DNA of 64,000 nt, taken from positions 1 to 64,000 of the forward strand of contig CANJXF010000012.1 of assembly GCA_947478865.1 (NCBI GenBank), read 5' to 3'. Every line of letters starts with the position of its first letter. The first letter of the stretch is position 1. The DNA comes from Verrucomicrobiales bacterium. GTDB lineage: Bacteria; Verrucomicrobiota; Verrucomicrobiia; Limisphaerales; CANJXF01. The position numbers were made by a program, and so were the translations under genes. Below are positions 1 through 8,608 of the stretch, one piece after another. The notes under the pieces were generated by a model. That model was not told the origin of the DNA and searched no databases. It was given only the letters and a program-made list of their open reading frames with translations.

Positions 1-138
1 CGCCCCGGCCGCTCCGAACCCCGCGCGGTGAAACGCCGCCCCAAGAACTTTCGCTTGCTCACCAAACCGCGACACCAAATGGTGGTGGAGCGTTGTCGGA
101 AGTGGTCACAAAAACCATCGAAACAGGCCCTTATCTAA
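1..138 (+). mobile_element. C-terminal tail of an IS4-family transposase (partial)
   Basis: Frame 1 is open from the window edge to a TAA at 136-138. It reads an arginine-rich tail containing the string EPRAVKRRPKNFRLL followed by TKPRH. This pattern (RP-x-R-x-EPR-x-x-KRRPK, then a short spacer and PRH) is typical of the extreme C-terminus of IS4-family transposases, so the window appears to open inside the end of an insertion sequence. The body of the transposase lies outside the window and no terminal inverted repeat could be verified. The tail overlaps, in another frame, a fabG-like fragment that has lost its 5' part, so the element probably ends between about 110 and 147. Confidence 0.6.
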
Positions 139-344
139 GCGCCATTCCAGTCTGCCCCGGTTACGTGGAAACCGAAGCGCTGGCTGGGATGAGCGCCGAC
201 GAAAAGAAAACCATCACGTCAAGAATACCGATGCGCCGGGTTGGGCGTCCGGAAGAAGTCGCGGCGGCAATTCGCTTTCTGGCTTGTTCCGAAGCCAGTT
301 ACATCACAGGCTCCACGCTCAAAATTGATGGCGGAATTTTGTAA
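93..344 (+). pseudogene. 5'-truncated 3-oxoacyl-ACP reductase (FabG-like SDR)
   Basis: Only the C-terminal third of a short-chain dehydrogenase/reductase is present. From about position 147 it reads CPGYVETEAL, then RIPMRRVGRPEEVAAAIRFL and an ending ITGSTLKIDGGIL, which are the C-terminal landmarks of FabG-type reductases. The Rossmann glycine motif, catalytic Ser-Tyr-Lys and the usual region before the PG motif are missing. The first in-frame start is a TTG at 93 whose codons do not resemble any SDR and overlap the transposase tail. The fragment sits 57 bases before an acyl carrier protein gene, so the intact ancestor was probably part of a fatty-acid or polyketide-type synthesis operon. 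Unlikely to be functional. Confidence 0.7.
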
Positions 345-401
345 TCGCGGAAATATTTAAGGGCAGATTGCCAGCAGTCAGGAACGGATTGAAGGACCGA
401 T

Positions 402-665
402 ATGGAAGACGCAGAACTAAAGCAAAAGATAAAAGATTTAATGGTCGAGAACTTGATGTTGCAGGTCACTGCCGCCGAGATTGGCGATGACCAACTCTTG
501 TTTGGCCCTGGAAGTCTGGGACTCGACTCGGTGGACGCCCTGCAACTCGTTGTCGCACTCGACAAAAATTTCGGCTTGAAAATCCCCGACCCCGCTGCTG
601 CCAAGGAAATTCTGCAAAGCGTCAACACGATCGCAGCTGCCGTCCAAAAAGTTCAGCAGCCGTAA
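402..665 (+). CDS. Acyl carrier protein
   Basis: An 87-residue acidic protein with the carrier-protein signature LGLDSVDALQLVVAL around residues 38-52. The serine of the DSVD motif is the expected 4'-phosphopantetheine attachment site. Length and predicted four-helix layout fit a discrete cytosolic ACP. The DSV rather than DSL motif and the divergent sequence suggest a specialised ACP rather than the housekeeping AcpP. A GAAGGA ribosome-binding site lies just before the ATG. It follows the truncated fabG-like fragment, so it may have lost part of its original operon. The substrate is unknown. Confidence 0.85.
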   Translation: MEDAELKQKIKDLMVENLMLQVTAAEIGDDQLLFGPGSLGLDSVDALQLVVALDKNFGLKIPDPAAAKEILQSVNTIAAAVQKVQQP

Positions 666-672
666 TCACGTA

Positions 673-703
673 CAAAAAAAACACTCCGACGAATCGGAGT
701 GTT
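673..703 (-). terminator. Rho-independent terminator of typA
   Basis: A perfect 10-bp stem (AACACTCCGA / TCGGAGTGTT, 680-689 and 694-703) closes a CGAA tetraloop. Read on the minus strand, it is followed by a run of T, and it begins 23 bases after the typA stop codon. On the plus strand the U-tract is weak, so it should mainly serve typA, although it may also dampen read-through from the ACP gene. Confidence 0.85.
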
Positions 704-725
704 GGAGAGAGCCTGATTTTTTTGG

Positions 726-2570
726 TTAAGCAGCTACTTCGTCCGCGAGTTTAATGACGCGGCTTTGTGCGCTACGCTTGCGTTTGGTTTCGTCCAATTC
801 TTTCTTGCGCAGGCGCAAATTCTTCGGCGTCGCTTCCACGTATTCGTCGGAACTGATGTATTCCAACGCGCGTTCGAGCGACAATTTCATCGGCGCATCG
901 AGTTGAATGCCTTTGCCGTCACCTTGCGAACGCATGTTGGTCAGGCGCTTCGCTTTGCACGGATTGACCGGAATATCATTTTCACGCGCGTTCTCGCCGA
1001 CGATCATCCCGACGTAAACCATGTCGCCGGGTTCAATCATTAACTTACCGCGTTCCTGCGCCATATTCAGAGCGTAAGCCGTCGCTTCACCCGCATCCAT
1101 GCTCACGAGCGAACCGTTTTTGCGCGCAGCGATGTCGCCGCGATCCGCGCCGTATTCGTGGAACAAGTGGCTCATCACGCCCATGCCGCGAGTTTGATTG
1201 ACGAGGTCGGTTTCGAAACCAATCAACCCGCGCGTCGGAATAAAAGCCTCAATGGCCACCGTGTCGCCGATGTGATTCATGTTGGTGATTTCAGCGCGGC
1301 GGTTGGAGAGATTTTGCATCACGTCGCCCATCGCCTCTTTGGGGATATCGACAAACAATTTTTCAATTGGCTCCAACAAGTTTCCGTCGTCGTCCCGGCG
1401 ATACAGAACTTCCGGGCGCGACACCAAAACTTCGTGGCCTTCGCGGCGCATTTGCTCGACGAGAATAGCGATTTGCATTTCGCCACGACCTGCGACGTCG
1501 AAAATCTTCGGATCATTGGTCTGTTTGATCTTCAGAGCAACGTTGGTCCGGATTTCTTTCGTCAACCGTTCCCAAATGTGGCGCGCGGTGACGAGCTTTC
1601 CGTCCTGGCCGGCGAGCGGACCGTCGTTGACGGCGAACTGCATTTGAATCGTCGGCGGATCAATCGGCACGAACGGAATTTGTTCAGCGGATTCGGAATT
1701 GGTGATCGTTTCACCAATGAAAACATCTTCGAAACCAGCCACGCCGCAAATATCGCCCGCGTGCGCTTCGGTGATTTCAATCCGTTGCATCCCTTCAAAA
1801 TGGAATAGCATCGTGCATTTGCCTTTGGTCTTGCGACCGTCGCCGTGCATGCAAACCAGCGGGTCGCCCACTTTGATTTTGCCGCAAAGAATTTTCCCGA
1901 ACGCGATACGTCCGAGGTAATCCGAGTAATCCAGGTTCGCGACGAGCACTTTCAAATCAGTGCCGGCGGAAGCCCGGGGCGGAGGGATATGTTTGATGAT
2001 CGCATCGAAGAGCGGTTCCATCGTGGTGGTTTCATCCTTGATGTCCACCTTGGCATAACCACCTTTTGCGCTGCAATAAATCACCGGGAAATCGAGCTGC
2101 TCGTCGGTCGCGTGAAGCGCCATAAACAATTCAAAAACGGCGTCGAGCACTTTGTGGGGCGTCGCGTTCTCACGATCAATCTTGTTGATCACAACGATCG
2201 GTTTTGCGCCGGCTTCGAGCGCTTTGCGCAGCACGAAACGGGTCTGCGCCTGGGGACCGTCCACGGAATCCACGACGAGCAATACGCCGTCGATCATGTT
2301 CAGGATACGCTCCACTTCGCCGCCGAAATCCGCATGGCCGGGAGTGTCAACGATGTTGATGTGATAATCTTTGTATTTAAAAGCAGCGTTCTTGGCGCGA
2401 ATCGTGATGCCCTTCTCCTTTTCGAGATCCATTGAATCCATGAGGCGTTCGACCTGAGTTTCAGCCTGATTGGCGCGATAAGTGCCAGATTGTTTCAACA
2501 GACAATCGACGAGCGTGGTCTTGCCGTGATCGACGTGAGCGATAATTGCGATGTTCCGAATGTGTTCCAT
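726..2570 (-). CDS. typA: Ribosome-associated GTPase TypA/BipA
   Basis: A 614-residue translational GTPase. From the chosen ATG at 2570 it reads [20 protein letters not shown], with the G1 P-loop AHVDHGKTT at residues 11-19, then G3 [12 protein letters not shown] and G4 NKID. A C-terminal EF-G-like region follows, with [18 protein letters not shown] and the conserved [16 protein letters not shown]. TypA binds the ribosome and assists 50S assembly and translation under cold or other stress. An open frame extends 46 codons further upstream, but that extension has no family similarity and the family starts at this Met. The gene is monocistronic, ends at a strong terminator, and is divergent from the SPFH operon. 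Confidence 0.97.
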   Translation of the reverse strand: MEHIRNIAIIAHVDHGKTTLVDCLLKQSGTYRANQAETQVERLMDSMDLEKEKGITIRAKNAAFKYKDYHINIVDTPGHADFGGEVERILNMIDGVLLVVDSVDGPQAQTRFVLRKALEAGAKPIVVINKIDRENATPHKVLDAVFELFMALHATDEQLDFPVIYCSAKGGYAKVDIKDETTTMEPLFDAIIKHIPPPRASAGTDLKVLVANLDYSDYLGRIAFGKILCGKIKVGDPLVCMHGDGRKTKGKCTMLFHFEGMQRIEITEAHAGDICGVAGFEDVFIGETITNSESAEQIPFVPIDPPTIQMQFAVNDGPLAGQDGKLVTARHIWERLTKEIRTNVALKIKQTNDPKIFDVAGRGEMQIAILVEQMRREGHEVLVSRPEVLYRRDDDGNLLEPIEKLFVDIPKEAMGDVMQNLSNRRAEITNMNHIGDTVAIEAFIPTRGLIGFETDLVNQTRGMGVMSHLFHEYGADRGDIAARKNGSLVSMDAGEATAYALNMAQERGKLMIEPGDMVYVGMIVGENARENDIPVNPCKAKRLTNMRSQGDGKGIQLDAPMKLSLERALEYISSDEYVEATPKNLRLRKKELDETKRKRSAQSRVIKLADEVAA

Positions 2571-2765
2571 AAATCTATTTTCCAAACGAGCCGCGTAACA
2601 TGCCTTGAAATGGAAAAAGGTCAAGCTCCGCGGGTAAAGGAGGGATTCATCGCGGCAAAAACAGGTGGATCTCGCCAAATCGGCGCGGGTATTCCGCGCC
2701 TGATTCATTGCTTGCGGTTTTAGGGCCTTTGTCCTAATCAGGCTGCGTGTTCAACACTTCTCACT

Positions 2766-4289
2766 ATGCTCGCTAACGATTCAAATTCCAATCAAGCCGC
2801 AAGCGGTGGCGCACGCTATGGTTTTAACTTCGTTCGCTTCGGCCTGATCGGCGCGCTGGTTTTGGCTGTCATGCTCGTGGTTTTTGGTGGATATGTCTGG
2901 TTCTTCTGCCGCATCGAGCCACCTTCCGGCTTTTGTGCCGTACTGGTGCGCAAGGATGGAAAGACCATTCCCGCCAACGACATCATCGCCATTACCGCCG
3001 ATCAAAAAGGAATTCAATTGGAACCGCTGAGCGAAGGTCGCTATTTCTATAACCCAATCAACTGGTCATGGAAAATGGAGCCTTTGACCCAGATCAAAGA
3101 AGGCCAGGTCGGCATCATGGTTCGGCAATTCGGCGCTTCTCCTCCGGCAGGCAAATTTATTGTGCGGATGAAAGAACCAGACGGAACAATGCATCGCGGG
3201 ATTATCGATGAGCCGCTGCGTCCGGGAACCTACCGAATCAATCCAAGCGCTTATCGCGTGGAAAAACGGCCTGCGGTTAAGATTGAGCCCGGCGAAGTCG
3301 GGGTGGTGACCTTGCTCTATGGAAATACTCCAGCGCAACCGAACACCTTTCTCGTCAAAGAGAGCGAGCAAGGCGTTCAGGAAACGCCGCTGCGCCCCGG
3401 AACTTATTATTTAAATCCATATATTCAACGCGTTGATATCGTCGGCGTGCAGAGCCACAAGACGGAATTCGAAATCAGCTTTCTTTCAAAGGACGGATTC
3501 CGTTTTCCAGTGAAAGGCGCAGTCGAATGGGCCGTGGAAGAATTGCGCGCACCGGAAGTGCTGGTGATGATCGGCGACGGCGAAGACATCGTGAACAAAG
3601 TCATTTTGCGCTCGGCGCTTTCCATGAGCCGCGTGCAAGGTTCGAAATATAGTTCCGCCGACGTGATCAGCGGCACGGTTCGCAAATCGTTCCAGGACGA
3701 GTTCAGCAAACACATCGCCTCGGAGTCAGCACGAAAAGGAATACTCGTCAAAGCAGCGTTGATCAGCGAAATCGAGCCTCCCCAAAAAATCGCCGAACCG
3801 ATTCGCGAACGCGAAGTTGCCGTGCAAACGCGAACGAAATATGAGAGGGAAATCGAGCGTGCCATCACCGATGCCAACGTCGCCGAGCAAAAAAAACTAC
3901 AGGATCAGAAGGTGCGAATCGTCAAAGCCGATACCGCTCGCACGAACCAGATCCAGCGGGCAAACAAGGATCAGCAGGTCCAAATCATCGGCGCACAACG
4001 TGATTTGGCGGTCGCCAAAAAAGATTTGGAAACGGCGGAGAAATTGGCCCTCGCCATTGTTTCCACCGGACAGGGCGATGCCGACGTTATTTCCTACACG
4101 CGCAAAGCCGAAGCTGGCGCACTCAAAGCGATCATCACGCCGTTTGGAAGCGGTTCCTCTTACGCACGTTTTTTGTATCTGAACAAAGTTGCGCCGAACA
4201 TTGATTCGATCCTCGCCAACAGCGATGGCCCCCTCGCCGAGCCGTTTCGCGATCTCTCGAAGCCCGAAGTGAAAGGAGGTGCCAAATGA
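2766..4289 (+). CDS. Membrane-anchored SPFH/band 7 protein (first of pair)
   Basis: A 507-residue protein with a short cytoplasmic N-terminus and one strong membrane segment at about residues 25-47. A set of related beta-rich repeats follows, each with the pattern EPGEVGVV or EGQVGIM, then PG(T/R)Y and a (L/I)NP ending. These lead into a prohibitin-like SPFH core (about 225-340) and a long charged coiled coil (about 340-450) rich in Glu, Lys and Gln. This architecture fits flotillin/HflK-like scaffolds that oligomerise on the membrane and organise proteases or lipids. It overlaps the next gene, a paralogue, by four bases (ATGA), so the two are very likely translationally coupled partners. Exact function is unknown. 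Confidence 0.82.
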   Translation: MLANDSNSNQAASGGARYGFNFVRFGLIGALVLAVMLVVFGGYVWFFCRIEPPSGFCAVLVRKDGKTIPANDIIAITADQKGIQLEPLSEGRYFYNPINWSWKMEPLTQIKEGQVGIMVRQFGASPPAGKFIVRMKEPDGTMHRGIIDEPLRPGTYRINPSAYRVEKRPAVKIEPGEVGVVTLLYGNTPAQPNTFLVKESEQGVQETPLRPGTYYLNPYIQRVDIVGVQSHKTEFEISFLSKDGFRFPVKGAVEWAVEELRAPEVLVMIGDGEDIVNKVILRSALSMSRVQGSKYSSADVISGTVRKSFQDEFSKHIASESARKGILVKAALISEIEPPQKIAEPIREREVAVQTRTKYEREIERAITDANVAEQKKLQDQKVRIVKADTARTNQIQRANKDQQVQIIGAQRDLAVAKKDLETAEKLALAIVSTGQGDADVISYTRKAEAGALKAIITPFGSGSSYARFLYLNKVAPNIDSILANSDGPLAEPFRDLSKPEVKGGAK

Positions 4290-5893
4290 AAAAAAGCCCA
4301 CTCGCAGTTTTGACGGCGACCGCAGCGGTTCTGCTTTTCCTTTACCTATTTGTTTATGAAGGCATCTGGGTCTGGATCGTCGAAAACACGGATGTTCCTC
4401 CCAATAAGATGGTGATTCTCGTTGCGAAAACCGGGAAAGCCATGCCCGCCGGACAAATCATCGCCGGCCCCGGAGAAAAGGGGGTGCTGCTTGAACCGCT
4501 GGGAACCGGCCGCCATTTCATCAATCCGTTTCTTTTCGAACGCCAGCTTCGCGAGCAAGTCCTGGTCGGCCCCGGCGAGCTCGGCGTGGTGATCAATAAA
4601 AACGGCACCGATTTGCCACCTGGAGAATTTCTGGCGCAGCCCGGACAACGCGGCATTCAGCGCGAAGTCCTGTTGCCCGGCACCTACAAACTGAATCCGT
4701 ACGCTTACGAAATTCGCACGGTCAAGATGACTGAAATTGAGCCCGGCCACGTCGGCGTCATCGCCGCCCGCTCTGGCAAGGCGACGCAAAATCAATTAGC
4801 TGAACCGGGCGAACGTGGCGTGCAGAAAACCGTGTTGCAACCGGGGCTGTATGTTCTGAACCCAGAAGCGTATTCCGTCGAGAGCATTGAAGTCGGGTTC
4901 AATCAGATCACGATGGCGCACGGCGGAAAACTTCCTGAAACGCAAACCACTGGACAAACAGAGTTGAATCGCGAGAAGAAAGCGCCGTCGGGTTCGCTGA
5001 ACGCCAGTCAAACTCAATCCGGAGTCCCGGTGCTTCCAGCCGTGCGGTTTCCCTCCAGCGACGGGTTTGAAATCACCATCGACGTTACGTTACTCTGGCA
5101 ACTGTTGCCGCAGGATGCGCCCAGCGTGGTTTCGCGCTACGGCAACATTCGGAAAATCGAAGGCAACATTCTGATCCCGCAAATTAATTCTACCGCGCGC
5201 ATCAAAGGCTCCACGTTCGGGGCCGTTAATTTTATTGTCGGCGACAAGCGCGAAGAGTTTCAACGGGCTTTCCAGGAAACGATTGAAACCACATTAAAAG
5301 AGAAAAAACTGCAGGTGGATCTCGCGCTGGTTCAGGACACTTTGGTGCCGGACGACATTTCCGGGCCGATTCAGGATTCGCGCATCGCCGCCGAGTGGAA
5401 CATCACGAACACTGAGAAAACCAAGACCGAAGCCAAGAAAGCGCAACTGGACGAAAGCATGGGCAAGATCGCGCAAATTGAACAGGTCGTTGAATTTGAA
5501 ACGCAACGTTTGGAAGGAAATCTCGTGGCTGAGCAGGAAAAACAAGTAAATCAAATTGGAGCCGAAGCGCGTTTGAAAGTAGCTGAACTCGCGAGCGAAA
5601 CGGCGATTATGCGCGCCAACACGAATCGCAAGATTGGCAGCGCAGAAGCCAAGGTTCTCGAATTGAAAGGCAAAGCCGAAGGCGATGGATACGCGTTGCA
5701 AGTGCAAGCCGCCGGAAGCGCCGCGGATTACAACGCATTGCAATTCGCCAAGCAGTTGCCGGAACGAATCCGTTTATCCTTAATTTACGCTGGTTCCGGC
5801 ACCCTTTGGACCGATTTGGATAAGGCATCGCAACTCGCGCCTTTGGAATTGTTGAAACAAGTGAAGCAAGTCGAACTCGCACCGAAAAAATAG
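4286..5893 (+). CDS. Membrane-anchored SPFH/band 7 protein (second of pair)
   Basis: A 535-residue paralogue of the preceding gene. It has one N-terminal membrane helix (about residues 7-24), three beta-rich repeats with GPGELGVV, EPGHVGVI and similar turns, an SPFH core (about 255-360) and a long coiled-coil stalk (about 370-460). The stalk ends in the Ala/Glu-rich EAKVLELKGKAEGDGYALQ segment typical of prohibitin/stomatin tails. An insertion of about 40 residues with NREKKAPSGSLNASQTQSG is low complexity. The start is the ATG of the ATGA overlap with its partner. The two proteins probably form a hetero-oligomeric membrane assembly. The small membrane gene 1 base downstream is likely part of the same operon. 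Confidence 0.82.
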   Translation: MKKSPLAVLTATAAVLLFLYLFVYEGIWVWIVENTDVPPNKMVILVAKTGKAMPAGQIIAGPGEKGVLLEPLGTGRHFINPFLFERQLREQVLVGPGELGVVINKNGTDLPPGEFLAQPGQRGIQREVLLPGTYKLNPYAYEIRTVKMTEIEPGHVGVIAARSGKATQNQLAEPGERGVQKTVLQPGLYVLNPEAYSVESIEVGFNQITMAHGGKLPETQTTGQTELNREKKAPSGSLNASQTQSGVPVLPAVRFPSSDGFEITIDVTLLWQLLPQDAPSVVSRYGNIRKIEGNILIPQINSTARIKGSTFGAVNFIVGDKREEFQRAFQETIETTLKEKKLQVDLALVQDTLVPDDISGPIQDSRIAAEWNITNTEKTKTEAKKAQLDESMGKIAQIEQVVEFETQRLEGNLVAEQEKQVNQIGAEARLKVAELASETAIMRANTNRKIGSAEAKVLELKGKAEGDGYALQVQAAGSAADYNALQFAKQLPERIRLSLIYAGSGTLWTDLDKASQLAPLELLKQVKQVELAPKK

Positions 5894-5894
5894 T

Positions 5895-6302
5895 ATGGCC
5901 CGCCCCGCGCAAACTGAATTCAATTTTCCGGCATTTCATCGCCGGAGAAAATTTCTAAAAATCGGCGGCATCGCGCTCGTCATTCTCGGGCTTTTCACCA
6001 TCGTTGATATGATGTCGGAAATCCCCATTCCGCTGACTGGCGCAAGAGCGGTTTTTACGGGGTTGCTGCTGATGGTTTTCGGGTTGGTGTCGTTGTATAA
6101 TGGTTACAAATTGCCGCTCGCGGAAGCCATTGACCTGATCCACGGGCGAGGACGCGGCATCACCGCATCAGAACTCGTTCATTTGATGCGAGTCGATCGC
6201 CTAACCGCCGATAGGATTATCCAAGGTTTGATTAAGAAAGGTTTTCTCCGCTCCTCTTCGGACCGCAGCCAAGCGGAGGAAGTCTTCGACCCCGTCCAGT
6301 AG
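5895..6302 (+). CDS. Small membrane protein with winged-helix-like tail
   Basis: A 135-residue protein with two hydrophobic segments (about residues 23-39 and 50-70) and a soluble C-terminus. The C-terminus contains ITASELVHLMRVDRLTADRI and ends in a helix-turn segment followed by IQGLIKKGFL. That layout resembles a winged helix or FtsK-gamma-like fold. I do not recognise a named family. It begins one base after the second SPFH stop and ends directly before the dehydrogenase, so it probably belongs to the SPFH operon. It may be an accessory or regulator of that membrane assembly, but this is inference. Confidence 0.65.
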   Translation: MARPAQTEFNFPAFHRRRKFLKIGGIALVILGLFTIVDMMSEIPIPLTGARAVFTGLLLMVFGLVSLYNGYKLPLAEAIDLIHGRGRGITASELVHLMRVDRLTADRIIQGLIKKGFLRSSSDRSQAEEVFDPVQ

Positions 6303-6326
6303 TTGGCGAAATCGATTTCCGCAAAA

Positions 6327-7385
6327 ATGAAAGCAGCAGTTCTTTACGGCAAAGAAGAGGTTCGGATTGAAGAAATTGAGCCCGCGCAGTTGAAGCCAGG
6401 CGAAGTGCGTGTCGCCATCGAAGCAGCGCTGACTTGCGGCACGGACTTGAAAGTATTCAAGCGCGGTTATCACGCCAAAATGATCGTTCCTCCAGCTGTC
6501 TTTGGACACGAGCTGGCTGGACGAATTTCCGAAATAGCTCACGGAGTTTCTGGCTGGGAAATCGGCGCGCGCGTGGTCGTGGCTAACTCTGCGCCCTGCG
6601 GCGAATGTTTCTTCTGCAAAAATCAGCAGGAAAATCTCTGCGACGATCTGCTTTTTCTCAATGGCGCTTACGCCGAATCCATTGTGGTTCCCGCCCGGCT
6701 GGTTGAAAAAAATTTATTGCGACTGAACTCGGGAACCGAATTTCGCGATGCCGCTTTGACGGAACCGCTCGCCTGTGTCGTTCAAGGCGTGGAAGACTCC
6801 AGATTGCGCGCCGGGCAAAATGTTTTGGTGATTGGCGCCGGGCCGATTGGTCTGATGTTTGTCGCTTTGGCCAAACATCTCGGCTGCGCGGTGACGGTGA
6901 TTGGGCGCGGCGAAAAGCGGTTACAGGCAGCGCGACGGCTGGGCGCGGAAACGACTATCGATCAAAGCGGCGCCAACCTTCTGCCGGTAGGGGAGATTAC
7001 TTCCGGGCGACAGAACCCGGACCTTGACCGAGGGGCCAACAATTTTGATGTAGTCATCGAAGCCGTGGGAAAACCTGAAACCTGGGAAGCAGCGGTTAAA
7101 TTTGTTCGCAAAGGCGGCACTGTAAATTTTTTTGGCGGCTGCCCATCAGGGACAACCGTCTCGCTGGACACAGCATTGATCCACTATTCAAACCTCACGT
7201 TGCTGGCGAGTTTTCACCACACTCCGCGCACGATCAGACGAGCGCTGGAGTTTATTGAGGCTGGCGTTGTTCGAGCCGCGGATTTCGTCGATGGCGAATG
7301 CGCCCTGAGCCAATTGCCAAATCTGTTCAAAACCATGGCCGAAGGAAACCGCGCGGTTAAAACGTTGATTCGCGTCCGGGAATGA
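6327..7385 (+). CDS. Zinc-dependent medium-chain alcohol dehydrogenase
   Basis: A 352-residue MDR-family enzyme. The catalytic zinc site is visible as TCGTDLKVF and GHELAG. The structural zinc lobe is CGECFFCKNQQENLC, and the Rossmann nucleotide fold carries VIGAGPIGLMFVALAKHLG. The family includes sorbitol, threonine and glucose dehydrogenases, which oxidise secondary alcohols with NAD(P)+. The substrate cannot be assigned here. The ATG at 6327 gives the usual N-terminus MKAAVLYG; a TTG at 6303 right after the upstream stop would add eight unconvincing residues. It lies 24 bases downstream of the small membrane gene and could be co-transcribed. Confidence 0.9.
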   Translation: MKAAVLYGKEEVRIEEIEPAQLKPGEVRVAIEAALTCGTDLKVFKRGYHAKMIVPPAVFGHELAGRISEIAHGVSGWEIGARVVVANSAPCGECFFCKNQQENLCDDLLFLNGAYAESIVVPARLVEKNLLRLNSGTEFRDAALTEPLACVVQGVEDSRLRAGQNVLVIGAGPIGLMFVALAKHLGCAVTVIGRGEKRLQAARRLGAETTIDQSGANLLPVGEITSGRQNPDLDRGANNFDVVIEAVGKPETWEAAVKFVRKGGTVNFFGGCPSGTTVSLDTALIHYSNLTLLASFHHTPRTIRRALEFIEAGVVRAADFVDGECALSQLPNLFKTMAEGNRAVKTLIRVRE

Positions 7386-7445
7386 GAAGTTGGGGAATAA
7401 ATTTGCAGGTTCGCTCAAGATGCGTTACGAATCTGCGAACTGGCG

Positions 7446-7535
7446 GGAAGGGTGGCTGAGTGGTTAAAGGCATCTGACTCGAAATCAGAAGTAGGGGTAA
7501 CCCTACCGGAGGTTCGAATCCTCTCCCTTCCGCCA
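7446..7535 (+). tRNA. tRNA-Ser(CGA)
   Basis: A 90-base tRNA with acceptor stem GGAAGGG / CCCTTCC, discriminator G and an encoded CCA. The anticodon loop CTCGAAA is closed by TCTGA/TCAGA, giving anticodon CGA. A long variable arm (GTAGGGGTAACCCTAC) identifies a class II serine tRNA, and the T loop is TTCGAAT. It would read UCG codons. Confidence 0.95.
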
Positions 7536-7576
7536 AAGTCTTCCGCCTTGAGAAAGCGCCTCGTTTTGCAGTGAAA

Positions 7577-8401
7577 TCACGGAGTCGTTACACCTTGTCC
7601 ACTGCTGTCATCTTCGGACAAACTGTAAACATCATACCATTTTTTCCGCGGGACGAATGCAGCGTGTCCATCGGCGAAAACGACATTCGCTCCGTCAAGA
7701 CCGTGGCCATCGAATGGATTTGGCACGTTTTCTTTGTAAGGAGCGTGAGGGCTCAGTCGATCCATGATGGTGAAGACCGTGGCCGGGCTGGATTTTTGTC
7801 CACGGGCTGCTGGATTGGTGGTCGAAGCGTTGACGTGACTTTGGACGGTTTGAAGTGTTTTCCTTGGAAAATATCCAAGGTTATAGGTATGCCAAAAACC
7901 AAAAACCTCGTAGCTATGACCGTTGGTTGCGTTCCTATCGCTTCCTTTATCGGAAAGCTCGTTCAACAGGACGACGAGTTGTCCATTGTAGATCTGCGAG
8001 GCTTTATTACTTGGATTGACGTTGTTTTTCGTCGATGGACAGACAAAAGACTTCAGGGTGGGGACATAAGCAGGAGAATCTCCTACCCCATGAAGCCAGT
8101 TCATATCATCGTCAGACATTTCCGCTGAACTCCCATTTACACTTGCGCCGCTTCCGCCGGCCAAAGTGCCGGTTAAACTCCCACGAGGTCCTGCAAAAAT
8201 CGAATTTCCCTGCGAATGATCGTCGGCAAACATCTGCTGCCCAGTTCCCATTTGCCTGCAATTGTTCAAACAAGAGATCTTATGCGCCTTATCCTTCGCC
8301 TTGGACAAGGCCGGCAAGAGCAAGCCCGCGAGAATCGCAATGATGGCGATTACGACCAGAAGTTCGATGAGCGTAAACGCGTTGCGGCTAGACTGATGCA
8401 T
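7577..8401 (-). CDS. Pseudopilin-like protein with prepilin leader and H-x9-DG tail
   Basis: A 274-residue protein starting with a short basic leader and the type IV prepilin signature [16 protein letters not shown] (about residues 9-24), cleaved and methylated by prepilin peptidase. A globular domain with CLNNCRQMG follows, and near the C-terminus H[16 protein letters not shown], the H-x9-DG signature. This family is strongly expanded in Verrucomicrobia, Lentisphaerae and Planctomycetes. Such proteins are thought to be exported minor-pilin or secretion-associated factors, but their roles are unknown. The gene is monocistronic and divergent from the large secreted protein gene. Confidence 0.85.
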   Translation of the reverse strand: MHQSSRNAFTLIELLVVIAIIAILAGLLLPALSKAKDKAHKISCLNNCRQMGTGQQMFADDHSQGNSIFAGPRGSLTGTLAGGSGASVNGSSAEMSDDDMNWLHGVGDSPAYVPTLKSFVCPSTKNNVNPSNKASQIYNGQLVVLLNELSDKGSDRNATNGHSYEVFGFWHTYNLGYFPRKTLQTVQSHVNASTTNPAARGQKSSPATVFTIMDRLSPHAPYKENVPNPFDGHGLDGANVVFADGHAAFVPRKKWYDVYSLSEDDSSGQGVTTP

Positions 8402-8502
8402 AAAAAATATAAAATCTTAAAAAGTTTCCTTGCCCACCGCTTGAAAGTCAAGAGAAGCATCGCTTATTCCCATCTTTTCACTCGTTCTAATGATAACCAC
8501 TG

Positions 8503-8572
8503 TTGACATCTTACTATGCATAGCAAAAAAACTTATCGAAATGTTGACAGCAGAAAAACGGTTTGAAAAAAT
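8503..8572 (+). promoter_or_regulatory. Candidate promoter region of the 1269-residue secreted protein
   Basis: Within the divergent gap 8402-8608 two perfect TTGACA boxes occur in direct orientation at 8503 and 8544. The second is followed 17 bases later by AAAAAT (8567-8572), a weak -10 match. A perfect 10-bp palindrome CTATGCATAG sits at 8514-8523 just after the first box and could be an operator. This rests on sequence appearance only. Confidence 0.35.
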
Positions 8573-8608
8573 ATCCTTTGAACTACGCAAATCTATCCAC
8601 CTGAATTT

